Assembly: GCA_947503105.1 (NCBI GenBank)
Contig: CANNCM010000003.1
Location: forward strand, 186,001 to 250,000
Direction of reading: 5' to 3'
DNA length: 64,000 nucleotides
Origin: an uncultured Flavobacteriaceae bacterium
GTDB taxonomy: Bacteria > Bacteroidota > Bacteroidia > Flavobacteriales > Flavobacteriaceae
This document shows, one piece after another, positions 55,324-63,936 of this stretch. The stretch's first letter is position 1. Each line of letters begins with the position of its first letter. A program made the position numbers and the translations under genes. The notes beneath the pieces are model-generated. The model searched no databases and was not told the DNA's origin. It saw nothing but the letters and a program-made list of their open reading frames with translations.

Positions 55324-56253
55324 TTAGAAGTTGTACACCACTTCTAATTTGTAATCAGAGAGTGCCTTTTGTGCTTTTTGAATGTCCTCTGTAAAGCCTA
55401 AAATATAGCCACCACCACCAGAACCACACAGTTTTAGATAGTATGAATTTGATTCTATCCCTGTTTGCCACAAGTGATGAAACTTCGTTGGAATCATTGG
55501 CTTAAAGTGATTTAAAACAATTTTGGATAATTGTTTTGTATTCTGAAACAAAGACTTCAAATCGCCTTTCAAAAAATCATCTACACAAGCATCTGTATGT
55601 TTTATGAATTGATTTTTAAGCATATTCCTAAAGCCCTCTTGTTTCATTTTATCCATGAAAATCTGAACCATGGGAGCAGTTTCTCCAACACTACCACTAT
55701 CTAATAAAAATACTGCACCTTTTCCTGTAGCATTTTGGGAGGGAATGCCTGTGGCTTCAATGTGATCTTTTGAATTGATCAAAATAGGAAGACTCAAATA
55801 ACTGTTCAATGGATCTAATCCGGATGATTTGCCATGAAAAAAAGACTCCATTTCAGAAAAAATTGTTTTTAAAGCTAACAGTTTTTCTCGTGTAAGATTC
55901 TCCAAAACAGTGATTTTGTTTTGAGCATATTTGTCATAAATTGCTGCAACCAGTGCTCCGCTACTTCCCACACCATACCCTTGAGGAATCGATGAATCAA
56001 AATACATTCCGTTGGAAATATCTTTAGCTAATGCCTCAAAATTGAACGTCACTAGTTGCTTATCAATAGCTTGCAAATAGGTTAAATAGTCCGCTAATAT
56101 TGCATTTGATGCTTTTGCAGAATCCGTAAGATTTTCATCAGATTTAAGCGCACCGTTATAAAAATTATAAGGTATAGAAAGTCCTTTGGAGTCTTTGATG
56201 ATTCCATATTCTCCAAATAATAAAATTTTTGAATAAAAAAGTGGTCCTTTCAT
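55324..56253 (-). CDS. Mevalonate kinase (GHMP family)
   Basis: 309 residues. KILLFGEYGII at the N-terminus and the ATP-binding loop PQGYGVGSSGALVAAIYDKY are GHMP hallmarks. The C-terminal LCGSGGGGYILGF is motif III. It phosphorylates mevalonate in the cytoplasm. The adjacent diphosphomevalonate decarboxylase supports the assignment. A phosphomevalonate kinase is not in the window. Confidence 0.9.
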   Translation of the reverse strand: MKGPLFYSKILLFGEYGIIKDSKGLSIPYNFYNGALKSDENLTDSAKASNAILADYLTYLQAIDKQLVTFNFEALAKDISNGMYFDSSIPQGYGVGSSGALVAAIYDKYAQNKITVLENLTREKLLALKTIFSEMESFFHGKSSGLDPLNSYLSLPILINSKDHIEATGIPSQNATGKGAVFLLDSGSVGETAPMVQIFMDKMKQEGFRNMLKNQFIKHTDACVDDFLKGDLKSLFQNTKQLSKIVLNHFKPMIPTKFHHLWQTGIESNSYYLKLCGSGGGGYILGFTEDIQKAQKALSDYKLEVVYNF

Positions 56254-56279
56254 GCGTTCAAATTCACTTCAAATATACA

Positions 56280-57362
56280 TTAAATTTTGATGCGTTCTGC
56301 TCCTTCTCCAACATTATCAAGAATGTATTGATTATTTTGACAATATGCGGATAATTTATTTTTAACGAACAACTCTACTTCGATGGCATGTTTTTTTGGA
56401 TATAATACATGAACATTTGCACCTGCATCGAGAGTAAAACAAACTGGGATTTTAGTGCGTTTCCTGTAAGTCCACAACAAATTGATGATCTCTAAAGTAT
56501 TGGGTTTCATAAGAATAAAATAAGGATCGCTACTCATCATCATCGCATGGAGTGTTAGTGCTTCCTTTTCTATGATGCTAATGAATTCTTCTAAATCTCC
56601 CGATTTTAATATTGGGATAAGTTGATCCAAATGCCTGTGTGCTTGCTCAAAACGAGACGGTGCATAGGGATGATTGTGCATCAAATTATGCCCTACAGTA
56701 CTACTCACTTGTTTTTCGCCTTTGTCCACCAATAAAATTGCATCTTGATAGTTTTTAAAAACATCATGCACTTCAAATGGATACGGCACACCCTCCAAAT
56801 CTGAGCTCCCCAAAATGGTTTTGTGCTCTCCCCAAACGACAAGCCCTCCTTCTATACTTCTACAAGCACTTCCAGATCCCAATCGTGCCAAAAATGAAGC
56901 TTTTCTTTTCAAATAATTTGCGTCCAGACCAGAATACAATTGTTCTTCCAAGGCAACAATACACATGGCTAATGCGCTCATACCAGATGCAGAAGATGCA
57001 ATTCCAGAGCTGTGCGGAAATGTATTGCTTGTTTTTATGTCGAAATGGTAGTATTTCAAAAACGGAGCGTAAGGAAATATACGTTGAAAAAAGTGCTCAA
57101 TTTTTGGCCTAAAATCTGGTTGTTTTTTTTCATCTAAATAAACCTCAAATGAAAAACCATCAGTAGTATTGGGTGAAAATTGCAAAACAGTTTCTGTTTT
57201 ACAATTGTTAAGTGTAAAACTAATCGATGGATTTGATGGAATTTGATGCGGTTTTTTACCCCAATATTTCACTAATGCAATATTACTGGGCGAGGTAAAT
57301 CCTACCGAACCAGCATCTATTTTTTTTGAGGGGATATTAGGAATAAATTCTTCTACAAGCAT
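56280..57362 (-). CDS. mvaD: Diphosphomevalonate decarboxylase
   Basis: About 360 residues from the ATG at 57362. Longer starts up to 57455 overlap the upstream flavoprotein gene and are unlikely. ALVKYWGKKPHQIPSNPSISFTLN is the family signature (KYWGK with NPSIS), followed by SSGIASSASGMSALAMCI. The GSGSACRSIEGG loop and the LDAGANVHVLY segment are also present. It makes isopentenyl diphosphate from diphosphomevalonate. It is in a run of minus-strand genes with mevalonate kinase and the UbiA enzyme. Confidence 0.94.
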   Translation of the reverse strand: MLVEEFIPNIPSKKIDAGSVGFTSPSNIALVKYWGKKPHQIPSNPSISFTLNNCKTETVLQFSPNTTDGFSFEVYLDEKKQPDFRPKIEHFFQRIFPYAPFLKYYHFDIKTSNTFPHSSGIASSASGMSALAMCIVALEEQLYSGLDANYLKRKASFLARLGSGSACRSIEGGLVVWGEHKTILGSSDLEGVPYPFEVHDVFKNYQDAILLVDKGEKQVSSTVGHNLMHNHPYAPSRFEQAHRHLDQLIPILKSGDLEEFISIIEKEALTLHAMMMSSDPYFILMKPNTLEIINLLWTYRKRTKIPVCFTLDAGANVHVLYPKKHAIEVELFVKNKLSAYCQNNQYILDNVGEGAERIKI

Positions 57363-57412
57363 AAAACTGTGGTCATCTTTGACAAAGATACTAACTTCGT
57401 TTTGTTTTTTTG

Positions 57413-58624
57413 TTATTTGCTGAGTTCTTGTGCAGCAATATAAGCGCCTGTCCATGCATTCTGAAAATTAAAACCGCCAGTGACGCCATCAATATTTAAG
57501 ATTTCACCTGCAAAAAATAGATTTTTGAGACGCTTACTTTCAAAAGTTTTAAAATTAATTTCCTTCAAATCTATTCCTCCAGCAGTTACAAACTCTTCTT
57601 TAAACGTACTTTTTCCATCAACCTCAAAAACCGCTCTCGTCAACTGATTTGAAAGATCTTGAAGTTGAACTTTTGTAACATCTGCCCAACGTAGATGTTG
57701 ATCAACTTTTGAAGCTTTAACAAGTTGTTCCCACAAGCGTTTTGGAAGAGAAAATAAAGCAGTTTTTCTGACTAATTTTTTTGATGACTCTTGCTTTTGA
57801 TCTAACAAAAACTGTAAACACCAATCTGTATCTTGTCGGATAAAATTGATTTGAATTTTAAATTTATAATTCAATTTGGCCAATTCAATAGCACCATAAG
57901 CGGACAGCTTTAGAATGGCAGGAGCACTCAACCCAGAGTGCGTCACTAGTAGTGGGCCCTCGGACTGTAGTGCTGTTCCAAGGACTTGAATATGAACATT
58001 TTGCGCTACAACACCTGGGATGTTTTCAAGGCGAAAATCATTGATATTGAATGTAAATAGTGACGGTACTGCAGGAACTATTGCATGACCTAAAGTTTTG
58101 AGGACATTCCAAATTTTAGGATTACTGCCCGTTGCCAGAAGTATTTTATTGCATTCAAAAAAGGCCTTTGTAGTTTCAACTTTCCAGCCGTTTTGAGCTT
58201 GTTTTATAGAACGAACTGCGCAGTTTTTTTTGACTTCTATTCCATATTTTTCGCCCTGCTCCAAAAAGCAATCAATAATGGTTTGCGACGAATTTGAAAC
58301 AGGAAAAATGCGCCCATCATCTTCAATCTTTAGTGGGACACCGTGGGTTTCAAACCACGCCATAGTATCGCCAGTCATAAAGGAGTGAAAAGGACCTTTC
58401 AACTCTTTTTGGCCTCTTGGATAATAAGTCACTAGATCATTTGGAATAAATTCTGCATGGGTGACGTTGCATCGACCTCCACCGGAGATTTTCACTTTAG
58501 ATAAAACAGCATTTCCTCTTTCCAAAATTGCAATACTTAAATCTGGATTTAATTGTGCCGTATTTATAGCTGCAAAAAAACCTGCTGCTCCACCACCCAC
58601 AATAATAATATCGAATTTTTTCAT
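57413..58624 (-). CDS. HI0933-family NAD(P)/FAD-dependent oxidoreductase
   Basis: 403 residues. The FAD-binding IIVGGGAAGFFAAINTAQ motif is at the N-terminus. The family-specific KISGGGRCNVTHAEF follows, and the C-terminal AGEILNIDGVTGGFNFQNAWTGAYIA closes the FAD site. Members are flavoproteins of largely unknown function (YhiN-like). Cytoplasmic. It lies 50 bp upstream of mvaD on the same strand and just downstream of tRNA-Leu(TAG), from which a terminator separates it. Confidence 0.93.
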   Translation of the reverse strand: MKKFDIIIVGGGAAGFFAAINTAQLNPDLSIAILERGNAVLSKVKISGGGRCNVTHAEFIPNDLVTYYPRGQKELKGPFHSFMTGDTMAWFETHGVPLKIEDDGRIFPVSNSSQTIIDCFLEQGEKYGIEVKKNCAVRSIKQAQNGWKVETTKAFFECNKILLATGSNPKIWNVLKTLGHAIVPAVPSLFTFNINDFRLENIPGVVAQNVHIQVLGTALQSEGPLLVTHSGLSAPAILKLSAYGAIELAKLNYKFKIQINFIRQDTDWCLQFLLDQKQESSKKLVRKTALFSLPKRLWEQLVKASKVDQHLRWADVTKVQLQDLSNQLTRAVFEVDGKSTFKEEFVTAGGIDLKEINFKTFESKRLKNLFFAGEILNIDGVTGGFNFQNAWTGAYIAAQELSK

Positions 58625-58630
58625 GTCTTA

Positions 58631-58669
58631 AAACTAAAAAAAGCTCCTCAAACAGAGAAGCTTTTTTTT
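58631..58669 (-). terminator. Terminator after tRNA-Leu(TAG)
   Basis: AAGCTCCTC (58641-58649) and GAGAAGCTT (58655-58663) pair with one mismatch, flanked by A and T runs on the two sides. On the minus strand it follows the tRNA and immediately precedes the flavoprotein start. Confidence 0.75.
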
Positions 58670-58676
58670 CTTGTAG

Positions 58677-58758
58677 TGCGGGCGGAGAGACTCGAACTCT
58701 CACACCTCGCGGCACTAGATCCTAAGTCTAGCGTGTCTACCAATTCCACCACGCCCGC
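58677..58758 (-). tRNA. tRNA-Leu (anticodon TAG)
   Basis: Cloverleaf read on the minus strand. Acceptor GCGGGCG pairs with CGCCCGC, with discriminator A at 58677. The D arm contains AATTGGTAGACAC. Anticodon stem CTAGA/TCTAG encloses loop CTTAGGA (anticodon TAG, plus-strand positions 58722-58724). A long variable arm (TGCCGCGAGGTGT) and T loop TTCGAGT follow. Class II structure and sequence fit tRNA-Leu. CCA is not encoded. Confidence 0.95.
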
Positions 58759-58781
58759 TACATTACCCAAATAATGGGACG

Positions 58782-58811
58782 CAAATATAATCAATAGTTT
58801 ATAAATTCAAA
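58782..58811 (-). promoter_or_regulatory. Promoter of tRNA-Leu(TAG)
   Basis: On the minus strand TTTG (58808-58811), an 18-bp spacer, then TATATTTG (58782-58789): an exact -7 and near-standard spacing, 24 bp before the tRNA. Confidence 0.6.
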
Positions 58812-58844
58812 TGCTAGCATAGAAAATTATTTAATTGCATTTCG

Positions 58845-58852
58845 TAATTTTG
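58845..58852 (+). promoter_or_regulatory. Candidate -7 element for M20 dipeptidase
   Basis: TAATTTTG matches TAnnTTTG, 17 bp before the ATG. No -33 match at the usual distance. Confidence 0.45.
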
Positions 58853-58869
58853 AAAAAACAACAAAACCC

Positions 58870-60255
58870 ATGAAAGGACTCAGAACCTATATTGAAACCC
58901 ACAAAGATCGATTTTTAGAAGAACTGTTTTCTTTATTGAAACTACCTTCTGTCAGTGCAGACTCTAGTTATGAAAAAGACGTTATTGCAACCGCAGATTT
59001 TGTAGCCAATAGTCTAAAAAATGCAGGATGCGACACTGTTGAAATTTGCGAAACAGAAGGCTATCCAATTGTTTATGGGGAAAAAATATTGGATCCAAAA
59101 TTACCAACAGTCCTTGTTTATGGGCACTATGATGTGCAGCCTGCAGATCCTATAGAACTTTGGGACTCGCCACCATTTGAACCCATAATCAAAACAACTG
59201 AACTCCACCCCGAAGGTGCTATTTTTGCACGAGGGGCATGCGATGACAAAGGCCAAATGTATATGCATGTAAAAGCCCTAGAATTCATGACCTCAACAGA
59301 TCAATTACCTTGTAATGTTAAGTTTATGATCGAGGGTGAAGAAGAAGTGGGTAGTGAAAATTTGGCCACATTTGTTAAAAATAACACCACTAAACTTAGT
59401 AATGATGTCATCCTGATTTCCGATACGGGAATGATTTCAAAAGACACACCCTCCATCACCACAGGGCTTCGCGGATTGAGTTATGTTGAAGTAGAAGTTA
59501 CAGGCCCAAATCGGGACTTACACTCTGGAATTTATGGCGGAGCAGTTGCCAATCCTATCAACATACTCACAAAAATGATTGCTTCTTTGCATGACGAAAA
59601 TAACCACATTACCATTCCAGGATTTTATGACAAGGTGGAAGACTTGTCCAAAGAAGAAAGGAAAGCTATGGCACGAGCGCCATTTTCTTTAGACGCCTAT
59701 AAAAAAGCGCTTGATATTGATGCCGTCTATGGCGAAAAAGGATACACCACCAATGAAAGAAATTCTATACGGCCAACTTTGGACGTCAATGGCATATGGG
59801 GTGGATACACAGGCGAAGGCGCAAAAACAGTCATTGCAAGCAAAGCATATGCAAAAATTTCAATGCGATTGGTTCCACACCAAGATCATCATGAAATCAC
59901 CAAACTTTTTAAAACCCATTTTGAAAGAATTGCGCCAAAAGGGGTTCGTGTTAAAGTGACGCCACACCATGGTGGACAGGGCTACGTGACGCCCATTGAT
60001 AACGTAGGATATCAGGCCGCTTCTAGGGCCTATTTTGACACCTTTGGAAAATCACCTATACCTCAGCGCGGTGGTGGGAGTATTCCTATTGTTGCTTTAT
60101 TTGAAGAACATCTTCAAAGCAAAACAATACTGATGGGCTTTGGCTTAAATAGTGATGCTATACACTCTCCCAACGAGCATTATGGAGTGTTCAATTATTT
60201 CAAAGGTATAGAGACTATTCCTTTGTTTTATAAGTATTTTGTGGCGTTAACATAG
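58870..60255 (+). CDS. M20 family dipeptidase
   Basis: 461-residue zinc-dependent peptidase. Metal-site motifs are VYGHYDVQP (His and Asp), FARGACDDKGQ (bridging Asp) and MIEGEEEVGS (catalytic Glu pair). The lid/dimerisation domain carries LRGLSYVEVEVTGPNRDLHSGIYGG, and the C-terminal ligand His is in AIHSPNEHYG. No signal peptide, so a cytosolic dipeptidase of the carnosinase/CNDP type is likely. A 6-bp inverted repeat (60241-60246 and 60260-60265) straddles its stop, without a U-tract. The helicase gene begins 31 bp later. Confidence 0.93.
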   Translation: MKGLRTYIETHKDRFLEELFSLLKLPSVSADSSYEKDVIATADFVANSLKNAGCDTVEICETEGYPIVYGEKILDPKLPTVLVYGHYDVQPADPIELWDSPPFEPIIKTTELHPEGAIFARGACDDKGQMYMHVKALEFMTSTDQLPCNVKFMIEGEEEVGSENLATFVKNNTTKLSNDVILISDTGMISKDTPSITTGLRGLSYVEVEVTGPNRDLHSGIYGGAVANPINILTKMIASLHDENNHITIPGFYDKVEDLSKEERKAMARAPFSLDAYKKALDIDAVYGEKGYTTNERNSIRPTLDVNGIWGGYTGEGAKTVIASKAYAKISMRLVPHQDHHEITKLFKTHFERIAPKGVRVKVTPHHGGQGYVTPIDNVGYQAASRAYFDTFGKSPIPQRGGGSIPIVALFEEHLQSKTILMGFGLNSDAIHSPNEHYGVFNYFKGIETIPLFYKYFVALT

Positions 60256-60286
60256 AGTTCGCCACATTACAAAAAAACCATTGTAA

Positions 60287-62323
60287 ATGAATAGAAAAAA
60301 AGCCGAAATAAAACTAAAACAGATTTTTGGATTTGATAGATTCTATGATGAACAATGGAAAACTATTGATTTGCTGTTTCAAGGTAAAAGAGTTCTTCTA
60401 ATTAAAAAAACTGGGTTTGGGAAATCATTATGTTTCCAATTTCCGGCCACTCAATTTGACGGTTTAACTATCATATTCTCACCACTTATTGCATTAATGC
60501 GTGACCAAGTTAAGGGATTAAAAAAAAATGGAGTTAGTGCAAATTATATTAACTCAGAACAAACTCAAGAAGAAAATTCACAAACAATTCAAGATGCAAT
60601 AAATGGAAAACTGAAAATTTTATATATAGCACCTGAAAGACAAGAGAATCAAGAGTGGATACAAGCTACAAGACAAATGAATTTATCAATGATTGTAATT
60701 GATGAAGCTCACACTATCTCAGTTTGGGGTCACGACTTTCGACCAGCTTTTAGGAGAATAATTAATTTAATTCAGTTACTCCCAAAAAATATGCCCGTTT
60801 TAGCAACCACAGCAACGGCAACAAAAAGAGTGCAAATTGATATTGAAAAACAAATATCTAATGACATAACAACATTAAGAGGTCGACTAATCAGAGATAA
60901 TTTCAACTTGCATGTCATTAACGTCAAATCAGAGGGTGAAAAATTAATGTGGCTTGCTGAGCACCTAAATAATATTGATGGAACAGGAATAATTTACACA
61001 GGAACAAGAGTGAATACAGAAATATATTCACGTTGGTTCGATTACTTAAAAATAAATACAACCGAATATAATGCAGGTCTTGACGCTGAAACAAGAAAAG
61101 AAGTTGAAAATGGTTTAATGGCCAATAAGTGGAAGGCTATTGTTTCAACTAATGCTTTAGGAATGGGAATTGATAAACCTGATATTAGATTTTTGATTCA
61201 TACACAAATACCAGCCTCACCGATTCATTATTATCAAGAAATAGGAAGAGCAGGAAGAGATGGTAAGCCAACAAGCATTATCTTATTTTATAACTCTTCA
61301 AAGGACGATAAAGGGATAGAAGAAGATTACAAACTGCCAAAAGCTTTCATAGACGGTGGACGTCCAAGTTTAAATAAATACAATAAAGTAATCAATGCTG
61401 TTAAAGGCGAGCAATTAGGTGAACGCCAAATAATGAAAGCTACAAACCTTAAACAAGCTCAAGTAAGAGTAATTAAATCAGACTTAATTGAACAAGGAAT
61501 TATCAAAGAGGTTATTTATGGTCGTTCAAAAAAATATGAATACCAATTTGACGCACCAGAGTTAAATACTGAAGCATTTGAAGAATTGAGGGAACTAAAA
61601 CTAATAGAACTTGAATCAATGCTCAAATATGTTAACTTGAAAACTTCACGAATGAAATTTTTATGTGAATATCTTGGTGATACCATCCCTGACAAAATTG
61701 AAAACTGTGATAATACGAACCTTCAAAAGTTAATTTCAAATCCTAAACCAAATACCATAAAAATGTTGACGGAGTTTAGGCAGACTTATTATCCAGAACT
61801 GAAAGTTGAGAGTAGTGATTCAAATATTGTAAATGGAATTGCCGCAAGTTATTACGGTGTCTCAAATGTTGGAGCTGCACTTAGCAGGAGTAAATATCAA
61901 AATGGAGGTGATTTTCCAGACTTTTTACTTAAACTAACATTATTAGCATTTCGAAAACAATATGGACAAGAACCATTTGATTTAATGGTGTATGTTCCAC
62001 CCACAGAATCAGGTGACTTGGTAAAGAATTTTGCAGAAAAACTTTCAAGGGTTTTAAAAATTCCTATTTCACATAATCTTATAAAAACAGGAGAAACACA
62101 GCCTCAAAAAGTGTTTAAAAATGGTTTTCTAAAAAGAGATAACGTTGCAGGAATGTTTACAATCAATAATCCTGAACAAATTAATGGTAAAAATGTCATT
62201 CTTTTTGATGATATTTTTGATAGCGGAGCAACAATCAAAGAAATAGGCAGAGTGTTAACTAATAATGGGGCAAATAAAATAGCACCCTTAATAATCGCCA
62301 AAACTGTTGGGGGTGATATTTAA
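60287..62323 (+). CDS. RecQ-type helicase fused to a phosphoribosyltransferase domain
   Basis: 678 residues. Superfamily 2 helicase core: Walker A TGFGKS (42-47), DEAH (139-142) in the RecQ form VIDEAHTISVWGHDFRP, LATTATAT (172-179), and motif VI YYQEIGRAGRDGKP (315-328). The zinc region (about 445-478) is degenerate: most of the four cysteines that RecQ uses are missing (LKYVNLKTSRMKFLCEYLGD, NCDNT). Instead of RQC/HRDC, residues about 500-678 form a type I phosphoribosyltransferase fold with PRPP loop VILFDDIFDSGAT (637-649), as in ComF. It is 11 bp before a DprA-like gene. Base use looks more AT-rich than neighbours. Not a housekeeping RecQ; a defence or DNA-uptake role is inference. Confidence 0.88.
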   Translation: MNRKKAEIKLKQIFGFDRFYDEQWKTIDLLFQGKRVLLIKKTGFGKSLCFQFPATQFDGLTIIFSPLIALMRDQVKGLKKNGVSANYINSEQTQEENSQTIQDAINGKLKILYIAPERQENQEWIQATRQMNLSMIVIDEAHTISVWGHDFRPAFRRIINLIQLLPKNMPVLATTATATKRVQIDIEKQISNDITTLRGRLIRDNFNLHVINVKSEGEKLMWLAEHLNNIDGTGIIYTGTRVNTEIYSRWFDYLKINTTEYNAGLDAETRKEVENGLMANKWKAIVSTNALGMGIDKPDIRFLIHTQIPASPIHYYQEIGRAGRDGKPTSIILFYNSSKDDKGIEEDYKLPKAFIDGGRPSLNKYNKVINAVKGEQLGERQIMKATNLKQAQVRVIKSDLIEQGIIKEVIYGRSKKYEYQFDAPELNTEAFEELRELKLIELESMLKYVNLKTSRMKFLCEYLGDTIPDKIENCDNTNLQKLISNPKPNTIKMLTEFRQTYYPELKVESSDSNIVNGIAASYYGVSNVGAALSRSKYQNGGDFPDFLLKLTLLAFRKQYGQEPFDLMVYVPPTESGDLVKNFAEKLSRVLKIPISHNLIKTGETQPQKVFKNGFLKRDNVAGMFTINNPEQINGKNVILFDDIFDSGATIKEIGRVLTNNGANKIAPLIIAKTVGGDI

Positions 62324-62334
62324 AAGAGAATAAA

Positions 62335-63471
62335 ATGAACGAAGAATTATCATATTGGCTTGCTTTGGCACATATGCCAAAACTTAGAACAAAAAAAAAG
62401 AATGAAATAATTGTTCAATTGTTCGAGGAACAAAAAACGATTATTGATTTTTTTCATTTTGAACCAAAACAATGGAAAGATAACTACGAATTAAATGAAA
62501 ATGAGATTTTAGTGTTTCAAAATGCCATAAAAGAATTATCCAACTATGCTTTTATGGTTGAAGACCTTCTTGAACAAGGATATAGTATTTTACCAATCAC
62601 TTCACCCGAATATTCCCCTATTCTTAAAAAGAATTTGGGTAGGACATACGCACCACCTTTAATATACACTAAAGGAAACAAAGCAATAATGAAAGAAAAA
62701 TCTGTTGCTATTGTAGGTTCAAGAAAAGCCGATAAAATTTCCTTAAATTTCACAGACAATGTAGCTAAGACAGCTTCTAAAGACTACAAAGTTGTTGTAA
62801 GTGGGTTTGCAAAGGGAGTTGATAAACAAGCATTAGATTCTGCTTTAAAATATAAAGGGCAAAGTATTATTGTTCTGCCTCAAGGTATTTCTACATTTAA
62901 TTCAGGGTTTAAAAAATACTACAAACAAATCATTGATGGTGATGTGGTGGTTTTAAGTACATTCTTTCCGAAAGCACCTTGGAGTGTTGGTTTAGCTATG
63001 GCTCGTAATCCAATAATTTACGGTCTTGCAAGTGAAATATTTGTTGCCGAATCAAGTGATAAAGGTGGCACTTGGTCGGGAGTTGTTGATGGGTTGAGAA
63101 AAGGCAGGAAAATATTTGTCAGAAAGCCCGAATTAAATGAAAAGAATGCAAACAATTTGCTAATTCAAAAAGGAGCTGTTCCAGTTAATGCAAAAGGGGA
63201 TATTTTAAGCTATGAACAACACGTTGAAATTTATCAAAATATTGTTTCTGAACCAGACCTAAATGATATTGAAAATAAGATTATTGAACACTTAAAAAAA
63301 GGTGTATTCACTTCCAAAAAAATAGTAGAAACACTTAATTTAACTTGGAGTTCAAGAAAAGTTTCATCATTTCTAAAAAAACAAGACGAGATTATTACAA
63401 TGGAGGGAAAACCCTTAAAATTTTCTCATAAGAAAAGAACCGGTCCATCACAAAAGACATTATTTGGTTAA
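62335..63471 (+). CDS. Divergent DprA/Smf (SLOG) protein
   Basis: 378 residues. The DprA Rossmann core is at about 122-290: VAIVGSRKA (124-132), VVSGFAKGVDKQALDSAL (154-171; canonical SGLARGID), IIVLPQGI, and ARNPIIYGLASEIFVAES (canonical RNRIIAGLS). The C-terminal 70 residues (DLNDIENKIIEHLKKGVFTSKKIVETL) look like a winged helix. DprA loads RecA on incoming single strands; related SLOG proteins bind nucleotides in predicted conflict systems. The departures from canonical motifs and the pairing with the helicase-PRTase argue for a specialised paralogue. No other partner is seen. Confidence 0.87.
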   Translation: MNEELSYWLALAHMPKLRTKKKNEIIVQLFEEQKTIIDFFHFEPKQWKDNYELNENEILVFQNAIKELSNYAFMVEDLLEQGYSILPITSPEYSPILKKNLGRTYAPPLIYTKGNKAIMKEKSVAIVGSRKADKISLNFTDNVAKTASKDYKVVVSGFAKGVDKQALDSALKYKGQSIIVLPQGISTFNSGFKKYYKQIIDGDVVVLSTFFPKAPWSVGLAMARNPIIYGLASEIFVAESSDKGGTWSGVVDGLRKGRKIFVRKPELNEKNANNLLIQKGAVPVNAKGDILSYEQHVEIYQNIVSEPDLNDIENKIIEHLKKGVFTSKKIVETLNLTWSSRKVSSFLKKQDEIITMEGKPLKFSHKKRTGPSQKTLFG

Positions 63472-63555
63472 AAATAAAGAAGAAATGATTAACAAAGGAG
63501 ATGATGCTTAGCCCTTTTCAGGACGTCAACTCACCATACCCAAACCGTAAAATCA

Positions 63556-63921
63556 CTAGAAATTAAGCATTTCACGTTGCTTTTTTGTCATATTTTTTAC
63601 CACCATATCATAACTATGCGCTATGAGTTCAAATACAAGCTTTGGTGATAATGCATTGGTTTTGAGATGAATCGTATTCCAATGCCTTTTGTTGGCATGA
63701 AAACCTGGTTCGATAGAATCATACTTTTCTCTAAGTTCTAAAGCATAATCTGGATCGCATTTCAAAGTAATTGAAGGCTTGCCCTGCTCCCATTTTTCTA
63801 GGGGACAGAGTGCGAAAATTTTTCCTAAAACTTTAAACACCAAAGTATCTTCATCAAAAGGAAATTCCTCTGTGGCTTTTGGTTTATCAAGGCAAAACAT
63901 TCGTATGTGCTCTACAGTCAA
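63556..63921 (-). CDS. MmcQ/YjbR family DNA-binding-like protein
   Basis: 121 residues from a TTG at 63921; no ATG precedes the domain in frame, and the first internal ATG (63900) would trim the first helix. The CyaY-like fold is recognisable: EEFPFDEDTLVFKVLGKIFAL, PSITLKCDPDYALELRE, HWNTIHL and the C-terminal VFELIAHSYDMVV. Family function is not established beyond a proposed DNA-binding fold. It converges with the DprA-like gene across 84 bp that hold no clear gene. Confidence 0.85.
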   Translation of the reverse strand: MTVEHIRMFCLDKPKATEEFPFDEDTLVFKVLGKIFALCPLEKWEQGKPSITLKCDPDYALELREKYDSIEPGFHANKRHWNTIHLKTNALSPKLVFELIAHSYDMVVKNMTKKQREMLNF

Positions 63922-63936
63922 TGGTCTTACATTGAG

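Noticed and set aside
57363-57455. Longer start of diphosphomevalonate decarboxylase
   Set aside because: The extension runs into the upstream flavoprotein gene and reads out of its frame; the family start fits the ATG at 57362.
60241-60265. GTGGCG/CGCCAC inverted repeat as terminator of the M20 gene
   Set aside because: The 13-nt loop and lack of a T-run make it unconvincing; noted only as a junction mark.
60287-62323. Ordinary RecQ repair helicase
   Set aside because: The zinc cysteines are mostly lost, HRDC is absent and a phosphoribosyltransferase domain occupies the C-terminus.
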